DNA of 64,000 nt from Lachnospiraceae bacterium (GTDB lineage: Bacteria > Bacillota > Clostridia > Lachnospirales > Lachnospiraceae): contig JAJPWX010000042.1 of the NCBI GenBank assembly GCA_021205755.1, positions 1-64,000 of the forward strand, written 5' to 3'. The notes below the pieces were generated by a model. The model was not told where the DNA came from. It did not search any database and saw only the letters and a program-made list of their open reading frames with translations. Within the stretch, counting starts at the first letter, position 1. Every line of letters begins with the position of its first letter. Made by a program: the position numbers and the translations under genes. Positions 16,447 through 24,872 of this stretch are shown one piece after another.

Positions 16447-17826
16447 ATGAACAGAATATCCAGAAGAGATTTTTTACGTGGTTCTGCTGCAGGCGCGGCG
16501 ACACTTGCTCTTTCAGGCCTGGTAGGCGGCCTGGCAGCTTCCGCTGAGGATGCCAGCATTCCGGCTTACGTTGACATTGTATTGGGTGAGGATTATACCG
16601 ATCTCGAAGCTTCTATCAAATTTATCCATCACAAGACTGACCGTGAGGAAGATGGCACGATGGCAGATCTGATCGCGGCGTTTAATGAAGTATATCCGAA
16701 CATCACCGTTACCACAGAAGGCGTGACGGATTACGCAGAGGATTCCCTGCTTCGTCTGTCGACCGGAGACTGGGGCGATGTGATGTTTATTCCGGCAATA
16801 GACGCGAGTGAGCTTCCGACGTACTTCTATCCGTACGGCACACTTGAGGAGATGGACGAGCAGATCAACTTTGCGAGTGCTTACGCATTTGACGGCATCA
16901 GCTATGGTATTCCGTATATGGGCAATGCGCAGGGCATCGTTTACAACAAGGCAGTCTTTGAGGCAGCTGGCATCACAGAGATTCCGAAGACTCCGGATGA
17001 TTTCATTGCGGCTCTGCAGCTGATCAAGGACAACACCGACGCGATTCCGCTCTACACGAACTACGCGGCAGGCTGGACCATGGGCGCATGGGATGCTTAC
17101 ATCGGTATCGTATCCGACGGCGACGCAACTTATATGAACCAGAAGTTTGCGCATGACGAAGATCCGTTCTCAGACCCGGGCGACGGCACAGGCGCTTACA
17201 ATGTATATAAGATTCTTTATGATGCGACAGCGAATGGCCTGATCGAGGATGACTACACCACGACCGACTGGGAAGGCTGCAAGAGCATGATCAATAATGG
17301 CGAGATTGGCTGCATGGTGCTTGGCTCCTGGGCTTACATTCAGATGGTAGAAGCCGGCGACAATGGCGATGACATCGGCTATATGCCGTTCCCGATTACC
17401 GTAGACGGCACACAGTACGTAAGCGCTGGCGGCGACTACAACTATGCGATTAACGTCAACAGCTCCGATACAAACATCACGGCTGCTCTGGTATTCGTAA
17501 AATGGATGACCGTAGAGTCCGGATGGTGTGAGCTGGAAGGCGGCTATCCGATCGACAAGACTGGTGCAATGCCGGAGGTATTCTCCGCATTTGACGGCTG
17601 CGAGCTGATGGCTGACGAAGCTGCTCTGGAAGGAGAAGAGACGCTCCTTGATGATATGAACAGCGAGTCCGAGCTTTCCTTTAATGCGGGCGGCAACTCC
17701 AAGGTTCAGAGAATCGTAGAGTCTGCGTTCACAGGCGCTGAGACCTTTGACGATATCATGGCTGACTGGAAGGCTGCATGGAACGACGCGCAGGATTACC
17801 TGGGAATCGAGACAACTACATATTGA
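16447..17826 (+). CDS. Carbohydrate ABC transporter substrate-binding protein, Tat-type signal
   Basis: This encodes 459 residues of the extracellular solute-binding family 1. The N-terminus MNRISRRDFLRGSAAGAATL has a twin-arginine motif and ends in AASA; there is no lipobox cysteine, unlike most Gram-positive binding proteins. GIPYMGNAQGIVYNKAVFEAAGI and the C-terminal lobe are typical. AAGGAGG precedes the ATG at 16447. Two permease genes follow, but no ATPase, so a shared MsmK-type ATPase is probably used. The signal and leader are nearly identical to those of the binding protein at 43590. Confidence 0.93.
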   Translation: MNRISRRDFLRGSAAGAATLALSGLVGGLAASAEDASIPAYVDIVLGEDYTDLEASIKFIHHKTDREEDGTMADLIAAFNEVYPNITVTTEGVTDYAEDSLLRLSTGDWGDVMFIPAIDASELPTYFYPYGTLEEMDEQINFASAYAFDGISYGIPYMGNAQGIVYNKAVFEAAGITEIPKTPDDFIAALQLIKDNTDAIPLYTNYAAGWTMGAWDAYIGIVSDGDATYMNQKFAHDEDPFSDPGDGTGAYNVYKILYDATANGLIEDDYTTTDWEGCKSMINNGEIGCMVLGSWAYIQMVEAGDNGDDIGYMPFPITVDGTQYVSAGGDYNYAINVNSSDTNITAALVFVKWMTVESGWCELEGGYPIDKTGAMPEVFSAFDGCELMADEAALEGEETLLDDMNSESELSFNAGGNSKVQRIVESAFTGAETFDDIMADWKAAWNDAQDYLGIETTTY

Positions 17827-17878
17827 TGAAGAATCGGAGCAGAGAAATCCGGCTCTGAGGAACTGTGCAGGTAAGGGT

Positions 17879-17907
17879 GAGCCAGAGGGGATACTCTCTG
17901 GCTCATT
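17879..17907 (+). terminator. Hairpin after the binding protein gene
   Basis: GAGCCAGAG (17879-17887) pairs with CTCTGGCTC (17896-17904), followed by ATTT. The weak T-run would allow partial read-through, lowering permease relative to binding protein expression. Confidence 0.6.
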
Positions 17908-18060
17908 TGATGCGCAGGGCCGGGCAAGAAGTCTTGCGGCTAAAGCCGCACCCGGCCGATGCAGACGAGTAGGAGTCAAAAAGCTGCCTCCTGCTTGATC
18001 ACACGGCCGCGCATGGAATCTGGCAGCTCTGCTGCCCGCGGCCGGCGCAGACGAGTAGGA
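17906..18060. repeat. Dispersed two-hairpin element, one and a half copies
   Basis: TTTGATGCGCAGGGCCG starts a segment with one stem GGGCCGGGC/CCCGGCC and a second AGTAGGAG/CTCCTGCT, ending at TGATCA-like sequence near 18001. A partial copy (GGCCGCG...CGCGGCCGG...GACGAGTAGGA) follows to 18060. The full unit recurs at 36016-36100. Both full copies begin directly after a terminator-like hairpin. Confidence 0.75.
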
Positions 18061-18088
18061 TTTCGGCAAGGAGAAAGGAGGTCTTTTC

Positions 18089-19132
18089 GTGGCGGCAACA
18101 GTTACTGCAAAAAAGAAAAAGAAACGAACCTTTAAAGAGTGGCTGAAAAGCAGGGACGGCCAGCAGGTGCTGGTGATGATCTCGTTTATGACGATTCCGC
18201 TTTTGCTTCTGTTTATATTTACATATCTGCCGTTTGGCGAGATGATCGGGTTCAGTTTTTATAACATGAAATATATCGGAACGAGAACCTGGGTTGGCCT
18301 GAAAAACTACATCCGTGTTTTTCAGAGGGATGACTGCTTTGGCGCACTGAAGCTGAGTCTTTACTACATGGGAGGCTCGATCGTGCAGTTGGCGATTGCG
18401 CTTTACCTGGCAACCATTTTAAGCTTTAAAGTCAAGGGCGGTAAGATTTTTAAAGGATTTATGTTCTTCCCGTACCTGATAAACGGTATTGCAATCGGTT
18501 TTATTTTCAAATTCTTCTATACCAGAGGCTACGTATTTGATACGGTTCTGCAGTGGTGCGGATTTGATCTGGAAAACCTTCCCTATTGGCTGCGTGACCA
18601 GAGAATCAATAATATTTCCCTGGTGGCGACCTCTGTGTGGCGTTATTTTGGACAGAATATGGTACTCTTCATCGGAGCGATCATGTCGGTGGACAATACG
18701 CTTTATGAGGCGGCGGAGCTGGACGGTGCGAATAAATTCCAGCAGTTCCGCTATGTGATTCTTCCAAGTATCAGCACGATTGTTACCCTGAACGTGATTC
18801 TCTCAATCACCGGTTCCTTAAGCGCGTTTGAACCGTCTTATGTTATTACGAGTGGTGCAAACGGTACAGCGACATACTTTGTTGTAATGCATGAGATCGC
18901 GCATACGCAGCAGAAGGTCGGTCTGGCAAGTGCCATGGCGATTGTTTTGCTGATCATCATTCTGTTTGCAACCCTGCTGCAGAAGCTATTCTTCAAATAT
19001 ATCTTCCGCAGCGGAGAGGATGAGGATCCCTACGCGGCGAAGAAACGGGAAAGACAGGTTGCGCGTGCAGCAAAACGCAGGGCGCGGGCGAAGGAAAGCA
19101 GCAATACTGCTTTGCCAGAGAAAAATCGGTAA
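18089..19132 (+). CDS. Sugar ABC transporter permease (MalF/UgpA type)
   Basis: This encodes 347 residues with six membrane helices. The EAA loop contacting the ATPase is EAAELDGANKFQQFRYVILP. The gene starts with GTG at 18089, set by AAAGGAGG upstream. The C-terminal 40 residues are Arg/Lys-rich and cytoplasmic. It pairs with the next permease and the binding protein at 16447. Confidence 0.94.
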   Translation: MAATVTAKKKKKRTFKEWLKSRDGQQVLVMISFMTIPLLLLFIFTYLPFGEMIGFSFYNMKYIGTRTWVGLKNYIRVFQRDDCFGALKLSLYYMGGSIVQLAIALYLATILSFKVKGGKIFKGFMFFPYLINGIAIGFIFKFFYTRGYVFDTVLQWCGFDLENLPYWLRDQRINNISLVATSVWRYFGQNMVLFIGAIMSVDNTLYEAAELDGANKFQQFRYVILPSISTIVTLNVILSITGSLSAFEPSYVITSGANGTATYFVVMHEIAHTQQKVGLASAMAIVLLIIILFATLLQKLFFKYIFRSGEDEDPYAAKKRERQVARAAKRRARAKESSNTALPEKNR

Positions 19133-19145
19133 GGGGGGCGGGAAA

Positions 19146-19994
19146 ATGACAGTTGCTAAGAAAATTGAAAAAGCGGTTCTGACCTTTTTGAAATATTTTT
19201 CTCTGGTGTTCTTTTCGTTTGTCGCGGTGCTCCCGGTCGCTTCCTGTGTGATTACCGCATTTAAGACTGAAACGGAATACCAGCAGACGAATGTTATGAC
19301 GCTTCCGGAGAGCTGGCTGAATTTTGAAAACTTTATTACCGCGTTCCAGAAAGCAAATATGGGGCGGGCGTTTTTAAACTCAGTGCTGATTGTGGCCTGT
19401 GTGCTGTTTGCTTCTGTATTCATCGGAACACAGCTCGCGTATGTGCTGAACCGGTTTAAATTTCCGTTTAACAATCTGATCCGGAACTTATTCCTGTTCG
19501 CGTCCCTGCTTCCGGGCGTTGCCATGCAGGTATCCCTGTACGAGATCATGTATAATCTGCATTTGATTAATAAGCTTTACGGTTATATTATCATGATGTG
19601 CGGGACCGACGTCATCTCGATCTACATTTACATCCAGTTTTTTGAAAATATTGATATTTCACTGGATGAGTCGGCGATCGTGGATGGAGCTTCGTTCTTT
19701 ACGATTTTTTACAAGATTCATCTGCCGCTTCTGAAGCCCGCGATTGTGACAGCCTGCATTTTGAAAGGCGTGGGTACCTACAACGAGTACTATTCGGCAA
19801 ACCTGTACCTGCAGGACAAGACTACACTGGGAACCATGGCGACCTCTCTTTATACCTTTGTCGGACCGCTCGGCAGCAAATACAACCTGATCTGCGCGGG
19901 CGTCATCATGTCCCTGCTCCCGGCACTGATACTGTTCATCTTCTGCCAGGATCAGATTTACAGCGGCCTGACAGCCGGCTCCGTTAAGGGGTAA
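19146..19994 (+). CDS. Sugar ABC transporter permease (MalG/UgpE type)
   Basis: This encodes 282 residues with six membrane helices and the EAA loop DESAIVDGASFFTIFYKIHLP. The ATG at 19146 lies 14 bases after the previous stop and behind a G-rich ribosome site; an upstream ATG would overlap the previous gene. It completes the transporter with the genes at 16447 and 18089; no ATPase is encoded nearby. Confidence 0.94.
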   Translation: MTVAKKIEKAVLTFLKYFSLVFFSFVAVLPVASCVITAFKTETEYQQTNVMTLPESWLNFENFITAFQKANMGRAFLNSVLIVACVLFASVFIGTQLAYVLNRFKFPFNNLIRNLFLFASLLPGVAMQVSLYEIMYNLHLINKLYGYIIMMCGTDVISIYIYIQFFENIDISLDESAIVDGASFFTIFYKIHLPLLKPAIVTACILKGVGTYNEYYSANLYLQDKTTLGTMATSLYTFVGPLGSKYNLICAGVIMSLLPALILFIFCQDQIYSGLTAGSVKG

Positions 19995-20056
19995 GGTGAT
20001 AAATGAAACCAAAAAGAAAGGCCCCGTGTAATTCACGCGGGGAAGGATGACAGATT

Positions 20057-21121
20057 ATGTACATTTTACCGGATCAGGAACAGATACAGTACAGCGGGAG
20101 AATTGATTTTTCCGATCCGAAAGCACCGGAATTTGTCTATCCGTGCAGCAGTGCCGCCCTGCGTTTTATCGTGCAGGGCGGCGCTTTGCGGGTGGATGTG
20201 ACCAACCGGAAAGACTACTGGAATAATTACCTGGGCTATGTTTTGGATGGAGAGCAGGGAAAGCTGCAGCTCGAGGGTTCGGAGGAAAAACCGATCCGCG
20301 GAATGTATACCATCGCGGAAAATCTGGAGCCGGGAGAACACAGCCTTTTGCTTTTTAAGCGGCAGGATTCCTGCCATACAATTACATTGCATGGGTTTGA
20401 AGTGGGGACAGACGAGGATGTTTCCCTGCTTGTGTGCCCGCCGAAGCCGGAGCGGAGGATCGAGGTATATGGCGATTCCGTTTCTGCCGGTGAGGTGTCA
20501 GAGGCGGTTGATTATGCGGGGAAGCCGGATCCCGAATGGCATCAGGGCGAGCTGTCGAACAGCTGGTATTCTTACGCCTGGATGACCGCGCGGAAGTTAA
20601 ATGCTCAGATTCACGACATCGCGCAGGGCGGTATTTCGCTGATTGACGGAATTGGCTGGTTTGCGGGGCCGGAGTATGTCGGCATGGAAAGTGTGTACGA
20701 CAAAATCCAGTACAATCCCGCGTTTGGCATTACAAAACGATGGGATTTTTCCCTTTACCGGCCGCAGGTCGTGATCATCGCGATCGGGCAGAATGACAGC
20801 AATCCGTACGATTTTATGAAGGAAGACTATGATGGAGCTCAGGCAGCACACTGGAGGGAAAGCTACGGCGCATTTGTGCGGGTACTGCGGAGCATTTACC
20901 CGGAAGCGGAGATCGTGCTGGCGACAACACTTCTGAATCATGACCCGAACTGGGATCGGTCAATCGGCGCGGTGTGTGAAAGCCTGAACGATCCGCAAGT
21001 TCATCATTTCTTATATAAAAGGAATGGACGTGGAACGCCGGGGCATATTCGTATCCCGGAGGCGGAAGAGATGGCCTCAGAGCTGGCAGAATACATCGAA
21101 ACGCTTGGGATCGCGTGGTAA
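20057..21121 (+). CDS. SGNH hydrolase, carbohydrate esterase family 2-like
   Basis: This encodes 354 residues. An N-terminal beta-sandwich (about 1-125) precedes an SGNH domain with the nucleophile in YGDSVSAGE and the histidine in GTPGHIRIPEAEEMA; AIGQNDSN is the oxyanion block. This layout is that of CE2 esterases, which remove acetyl groups from xylan or mannan oligosaccharides. There is no signal peptide, so it should deacetylate imported oligosaccharides. A CCCCGTG/CACGCGGGG hairpin (20022-20042) overlaps the ribosome site and could restrain translation. Confidence 0.88.
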   Translation: MYILPDQEQIQYSGRIDFSDPKAPEFVYPCSSAALRFIVQGGALRVDVTNRKDYWNNYLGYVLDGEQGKLQLEGSEEKPIRGMYTIAENLEPGEHSLLLFKRQDSCHTITLHGFEVGTDEDVSLLVCPPKPERRIEVYGDSVSAGEVSEAVDYAGKPDPEWHQGELSNSWYSYAWMTARKLNAQIHDIAQGGISLIDGIGWFAGPEYVGMESVYDKIQYNPAFGITKRWDFSLYRPQVVIIAIGQNDSNPYDFMKEDYDGAQAAHWRESYGAFVRVLRSIYPEAEIVLATTLLNHDPNWDRSIGAVCESLNDPQVHHFLYKRNGRGTPGHIRIPEAEEMASELAEYIETLGIAW

Positions 21122-21144
21122 GGAATAAAAAATCGTGAGATAAT

Positions 21145-21200
21145 GGCTGCTTCGCAGCCTTGCGGTCAGCGCAAAAGGAAACGACTAGTGTCGTTTCCTT
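21145..21200. repeat. Two hairpins between the esterase genes
   Basis: GGCTGC-TTC-GCAGCC (21145-21159) is followed by the perfect palindrome AAGGAAACGAC-TAGT-GTCGTTTCCTT (21175-21200). The inner AAACGAC....GTCGTTT core matches the promoter palindromes at 1901 and 54381. It may end transcription or be an operator. Confidence 0.6.
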
Positions 21201-21231
21201 CATAAAAAAAGGACAGCAGGAGAGAATAATC

Positions 21232-22356
21232 ATGTATGAAATCAACAGAACAGCAGGAATCGTAAATGAGGGAAATGATGTGCGGCTGCAAAGTGCCATG
21301 AGGCGCGCCTGCGCAGGAGAGAAGCTGACGATAGGCTTTCTTGGCGGGTCGATTACTCAGGGTTCCCTTTCCACTACACCACAGACCTGCTACGCATATC
21401 TGGTATATTCCTGGTGGAAGGAGAATTTCCCGAAAGCAGACGTCACTTACGTGAACGCCGGGATTGGAGCAACGACCTCACAGTTTGGCGCGGCGCGTGT
21501 CGGGGAAGATTTGCTTTCTTACAAACCGGATGTCGTATTTCTTGAGTTTTCGGTCAATGACGAGAGCAATGTGCATTTTCTGGAGACTTACGAGGGACTG
21601 GTCAGAAGAGTGCTCTCCGATGAGAATGCCCCTGCTGTTGTTTTGATCCATAATGTCTGCTATGACAACGGTGCGAGTGCGCAGTTGATGCATGCGAAGG
21701 TGGGACGGCACTATGAGCTTCCGAGCGTGAGTATGCAAAGCTCGATTTATCCGGAGCTGCTTGCAGGGCGGATTGAGAATCGCGCGATCACGCCGGATGA
21801 TCTGCATCCGAACGATGCGGGGCATGAGCTGGTGGCGTCTGTGATTACCTGCTATCTGGAAACCGTACGGGAAAGAATGGAGACATTCAGCGGACAGAAC
21901 GAGGCGGTAAATCCATTGCCGACGCCTCTGACAGCCAATACTTATGAGCACAGCATTCGCTATAACAATAAGAATGGCATACCCGCAGAAGTGGAAGGTT
22001 TTGCGAAGGATACCCGGGAACAGAATGGCATCACCGATATCTTTAAAAATGGCTGGGAGGCTTCTGTGCAGGGCGCACATATTGTGTTTTCATTGGAAGG
22101 AACCGGTGTTTCTGTACAATTTCGCCGATCTGTGAATCAGCCAGCGCCTGTCGCAGAGATTCTTGTAGACGATGATCCGGCAACACGCATAATTCTGGAT
22201 GCGAATTTCGATGAGACATGGGGGGACAAGCTGGATCTGCTGACTGTTACAGAGCATATGCCAAAAGCCGTTCATCGTGTCGAGGTTCAGCTGATTGAGA
22301 CGCATGAGGATGATGTGGTGCCATTTTATCTGAATGCGATTCTTATGGCGGATTAA
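21232..22356 (+). CDS. SGNH/GDSL hydrolase with C-terminal beta domain
   Basis: This encodes 374 residues. The SGNH domain comes first (GFLGGSITQG nucleophile block, FLEFSVNDE, and DDLHPNDAGHELVA with the catalytic Asp/His); a beta-rich domain follows from about residue 245. There is no signal peptide. It is probably an intracellular deacetylase of plant oligosaccharides acting with the CE2-like enzyme just upstream. The ATG at 21232 is behind AGCAGGAGAG. Confidence 0.88.
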   Translation: MYEINRTAGIVNEGNDVRLQSAMRRACAGEKLTIGFLGGSITQGSLSTTPQTCYAYLVYSWWKENFPKADVTYVNAGIGATTSQFGAARVGEDLLSYKPDVVFLEFSVNDESNVHFLETYEGLVRRVLSDENAPAVVLIHNVCYDNGASAQLMHAKVGRHYELPSVSMQSSIYPELLAGRIENRAITPDDLHPNDAGHELVASVITCYLETVRERMETFSGQNEAVNPLPTPLTANTYEHSIRYNNKNGIPAEVEGFAKDTREQNGITDIFKNGWEASVQGAHIVFSLEGTGVSVQFRRSVNQPAPVAEILVDDDPATRIILDANFDETWGDKLDLLTVTEHMPKAVHRVEVQLIETHEDDVVPFYLNAILMAD

Positions 22357-22383
22357 AATATCCGATAAAAAAGACAAAAGTCC

Positions 22384-22412
22384 TTGCCATACGGACATAA
22401 ATGGTATAAAAT
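22384..22412 (+). promoter_or_regulatory. Sigma-A promoter of the liv operon
   Basis: TTGCCA (22384-22389), a 17-base spacer and TAAAAT (22407-22412), 66 bases before the binding protein start. Confidence 0.65.
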
Positions 22413-22477
22413 AAACCACAGATTTGGTCGCCGGATGGCGGCGGATGAATCGAAAACAAATAGAGGAGGAAACAAAA

Positions 22478-23641
22478 ATGAAAAAGTTAGCAGCAGTTGC
22501 GATGTGTGCGGCACTTTGCCTTGCCAGCGTAGCACCGGTATCAGCGGCGGACAACACCGTGAAGATTGGTGTCTTTGAGCCGGCATCAGGCGACAATGGT
22601 GCAGGCGGCAAGCAGGAGACGCTTGGTATCCAGTACGCGAACGCAGAGACTCCGACCATTGAGATTGACGGTGTGGAGTATGATGTAGAGCTGGTGATCG
22701 TGGACAATGAGTCTTCGACAGAGAAAGCTCCGACCGCAGCTTCCGAGCTGGTAAGCCAGGGTGTATCCATTGTTCTTGGCTCTTACGGCAGCGGCGTATC
22801 CATTGCGGCTTCCGATATTTTCGCTGAGGCAGGCATTCCGGTAGTCGGCGTTACCTGCACAAATCCGCAGGTGACAGAGGGCAATACTCATTACTTCCGT
22901 ATCTGCTTCCTGGATCCGTTCCAGGGCACGGTCCTTGCGAACTTTGCTTCTGAGAATTTCAGCGCAACAAAGGCGTATGTGCTGACAAAGCTTGGCGATG
23001 ATTATTCCGTAGGCCTTGGTTATTATTTTGAGCAGGCGTTTGAGGAGCTTGGCGGCGAAGTGATCTCCGATACATTCCCGGAGGGCACCGCAGACTTTAC
23101 TTCTTATATTACGACCGCGATCAATGAAGGTGTAGACGTTATCTTTGCTCCGACTTCTACCGAGGCAGCACAGCTGATCATCGCGACCGCCGCTTCACAG
23201 GGCGTAGAGGTTCCGCTTCTGGCCGGCGATACCTGGGATTCCAACGTAATCCTGAACGCGGCAGAGGGCACAGACCTTAGCGTATATGTAACGACATTCT
23301 ATCAGGAAGGCGCGAACGAAGAGTTTGATACCAACATCAAGGCGTGGATCAACGAGGACAGCACCAGACTGGCAAACAACGGCGGCGATGATACCGTAGC
23401 GGCTGTTACGGCCATGGGCTATGACGCTTACTATGTAGCGCTCGCGGCTCTGCAGAACGCAGGTTCTACCGACGCGGCAGCTGTCAATGAGGCGCTCTGG
23501 ACCACGACTTACACCGGCGTAACCGGCGAGATTTCTTTCGAGTCTGAGAACGGCGACGCGAACCGTGATACCGCATACGTAAAGGTAGCAAATACCGAGA
23601 CCGTAGCATGGGATTTCGTAGCGGAGCAGGGCGTACAGTAA
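22478..23641 (+). CDS. livK: Branched-chain amino-acid ABC transporter substrate-binding protein
   Basis: This encodes 387 residues of the Leu/Ile/Val-binding family (Peripla_BP_6): VKIGVFEPASGDNGAGGKQ opens the mature part and VAAVTAMGYDAYYVALAAL closes it. The signal peptide ends in VSAAD; no lipobox cysteine is present. GAGGAGG precedes the ATG. It captures hydrophobic amino acids for the LivHM channel encoded downstream. A terminator and large hairpins separate it from livH, which would give excess binding protein. Confidence 0.94.
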   Translation: MKKLAAVAMCAALCLASVAPVSAADNTVKIGVFEPASGDNGAGGKQETLGIQYANAETPTIEIDGVEYDVELVIVDNESSTEKAPTAASELVSQGVSIVLGSYGSGVSIAASDIFAEAGIPVVGVTCTNPQVTEGNTHYFRICFLDPFQGTVLANFASENFSATKAYVLTKLGDDYSVGLGYYFEQAFEELGGEVISDTFPEGTADFTSYITTAINEGVDVIFAPTSTEAAQLIIATAASQGVEVPLLAGDTWDSNVILNAAEGTDLSVYVTTFYQEGANEEFDTNIKAWINEDSTRLANNGGDDTVAAVTAMGYDAYYVALAALQNAGSTDAAAVNEALWTTTYTGVTGEISFESENGDANRDTAYVKVANTETVAWDFVAEQGVQ

Positions 23642-23655
23642 AATTCGAAACATAT

Positions 23656-23835
23656 CCTGCATCAGAAACTGATGCGGGACATAAGCGCAGGGAGGCTGCA
23701 CACGTTGCAGCCTCTTTTACATGATGATACCAGGGTCAAAAGCTCAGGGATGGAACGCTTGCGTTCCAATTCCTGAGCTTAGGACCCGCAAAAACACGAG
23801 GAAGTAGCCATTTTGGTCGTTTTCGGCCAAAATGA
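23656..23835 (+). terminator. Terminator and three further hairpins after livK
   Basis: CCTGCATCAG/CTGATGCGGG (23656-23678) is followed by the intrinsic terminator GAGGCTGCA/TGCAGCCTC plus TTTT (23692-23718). Next is a long stem with AAGCTCAGG-GATGGAACGC and its complement (23733-23795), then CATTTTGG-TCG/CGG-CCAAAATG (23812-23835). They would strongly damp expression of livHMGF relative to livK. Confidence 0.75.
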
Positions 23836-23856
23836 GCGGATTCCGAGTGTTTTTTA

Positions 23857-23942
23857 GGGCGCTGGATGTCCAGGGACATCCGATTAGCGCCGACCGAAGC
23901 GAAGCGGAGATTCGAGAGCACGAAGTGCGAAGAAATCCGCAG
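23857..23942. repeat. Dispersed multi-hairpin element, copy 2
   Basis: This is the counterpart of 13146-13233, ending 14 bases before the livH ribosome site. It contains GGATGTCC-AGG-GACATCC, AGCGCCGACCG and GCACGAAGTGC palindromes. Confidence 0.75.
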
Positions 23943-23973
23943 GTATCATATGATTCAGAGGAGAGAAACTTAC

Positions 23974-24858
23974 ATGGATTTTATTAACAGAAACCTGCCT
24001 TACCTGCTGGCCGGTATCTCAGTCGGCGGACAGTACGCCCTGATCGCGATCGGATATACGATGGTGTACGGCATTTTAAGGCTGATTAATTTTGCGCACG
24101 GCGATATTTTTATGGTGGCCGCGCTGGTGCTGGTCTACGCATCGGCGTCTCTGCCGCTGTATCTGTCGATTCCGCTGACGATTGTGGCGACGGTGGCGCT
24201 GGGCTTTCTGGTGGAGCGCGTGGCGTATAAGCCGCTGCGGAGCGCGCCGCGTATGTCGGTCATGATTTCAGCAATCGGTGTTTCCTATCTGCTGCAGAAC
24301 CTGGCGCTGTACGTGACTGGTGGTCTGGCACAGGTGGTGCCGTCAATTCCGGTGATTTCGGATACGATTAAGATTGGAAGTGCAACGACGAAGGTTGTGA
24401 CGGTCGTGACGCCGATTCTGACGATTGTTCTGGTCCTGGTGCTGATGCAGCTGATCAACCATACCAAGATCGGTATGGCGATGCGCGCGGTGGCGGATGA
24501 TTTTGAGACGAGCCGCCTGATGGGTATCAAGATCAATTCTGTTATCAGTACGACCTTTATGATCGGCTCTTTCCTGGCGGCGATCGGCGCTCTTTTGTAT
24601 TTTACAAACTACCCGTCTGTGGTGCCGACCTCAGGCTCCATGCCGGGTCTGAAAGCGTTCGTGGCGGCTGTGTTTGGTGGTATTGGCTCGATCCCGGGCG
24701 CGGTGATCGGGGCGTTTATCATCGGTATCTGTGAAAACATCATCAAGGGACTTGGCTGGACAACGTTCTCAGACGCGTTTACGTTTGCCCTGCTGATCGT
24801 CGTCCTTCTTGTAAAACCGACCGGTCTGTTTGGCGAAAAAGCCACAGATAAGGTCTGA
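23974..24858 (+). CDS. livH: Branched-chain amino-acid ABC permease LivH
   Basis: This encodes 294 residues with about eight membrane helices. RLINFAHGDIFMVAA and the cytoplasmic GMAMRAVADDFETSRLMGI loop are hallmark LivH segments. GAGGAGAG lies before the ATG at 23974. The livH, livM, livG and livF genes are tightly packed and partly overlapping, so they form one transcript. Confidence 0.96.
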   Translation: MDFINRNLPYLLAGISVGGQYALIAIGYTMVYGILRLINFAHGDIFMVAALVLVYASASLPLYLSIPLTIVATVALGFLVERVAYKPLRSAPRMSVMISAIGVSYLLQNLALYVTGGLAQVVPSIPVISDTIKIGSATTKVVTVVTPILTIVLVLVLMQLINHTKIGMAMRAVADDFETSRLMGIKINSVISTTFMIGSFLAAIGALLYFTNYPSVVPTSGSMPGLKAFVAAVFGGIGSIPGAVIGAFIIGICENIIKGLGWTTFSDAFTFALLIVVLLVKPTGLFGEKATDKV

Positions 24859-24872
24859 GAGGGGGCGCTTGT

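Noticed and set aside
22357-22477. Riboswitch or T-box before the liv operon
   Set aside because: The leader is only about 60 bases, with no specifier loop, T-box sequence or terminator before the start codon.
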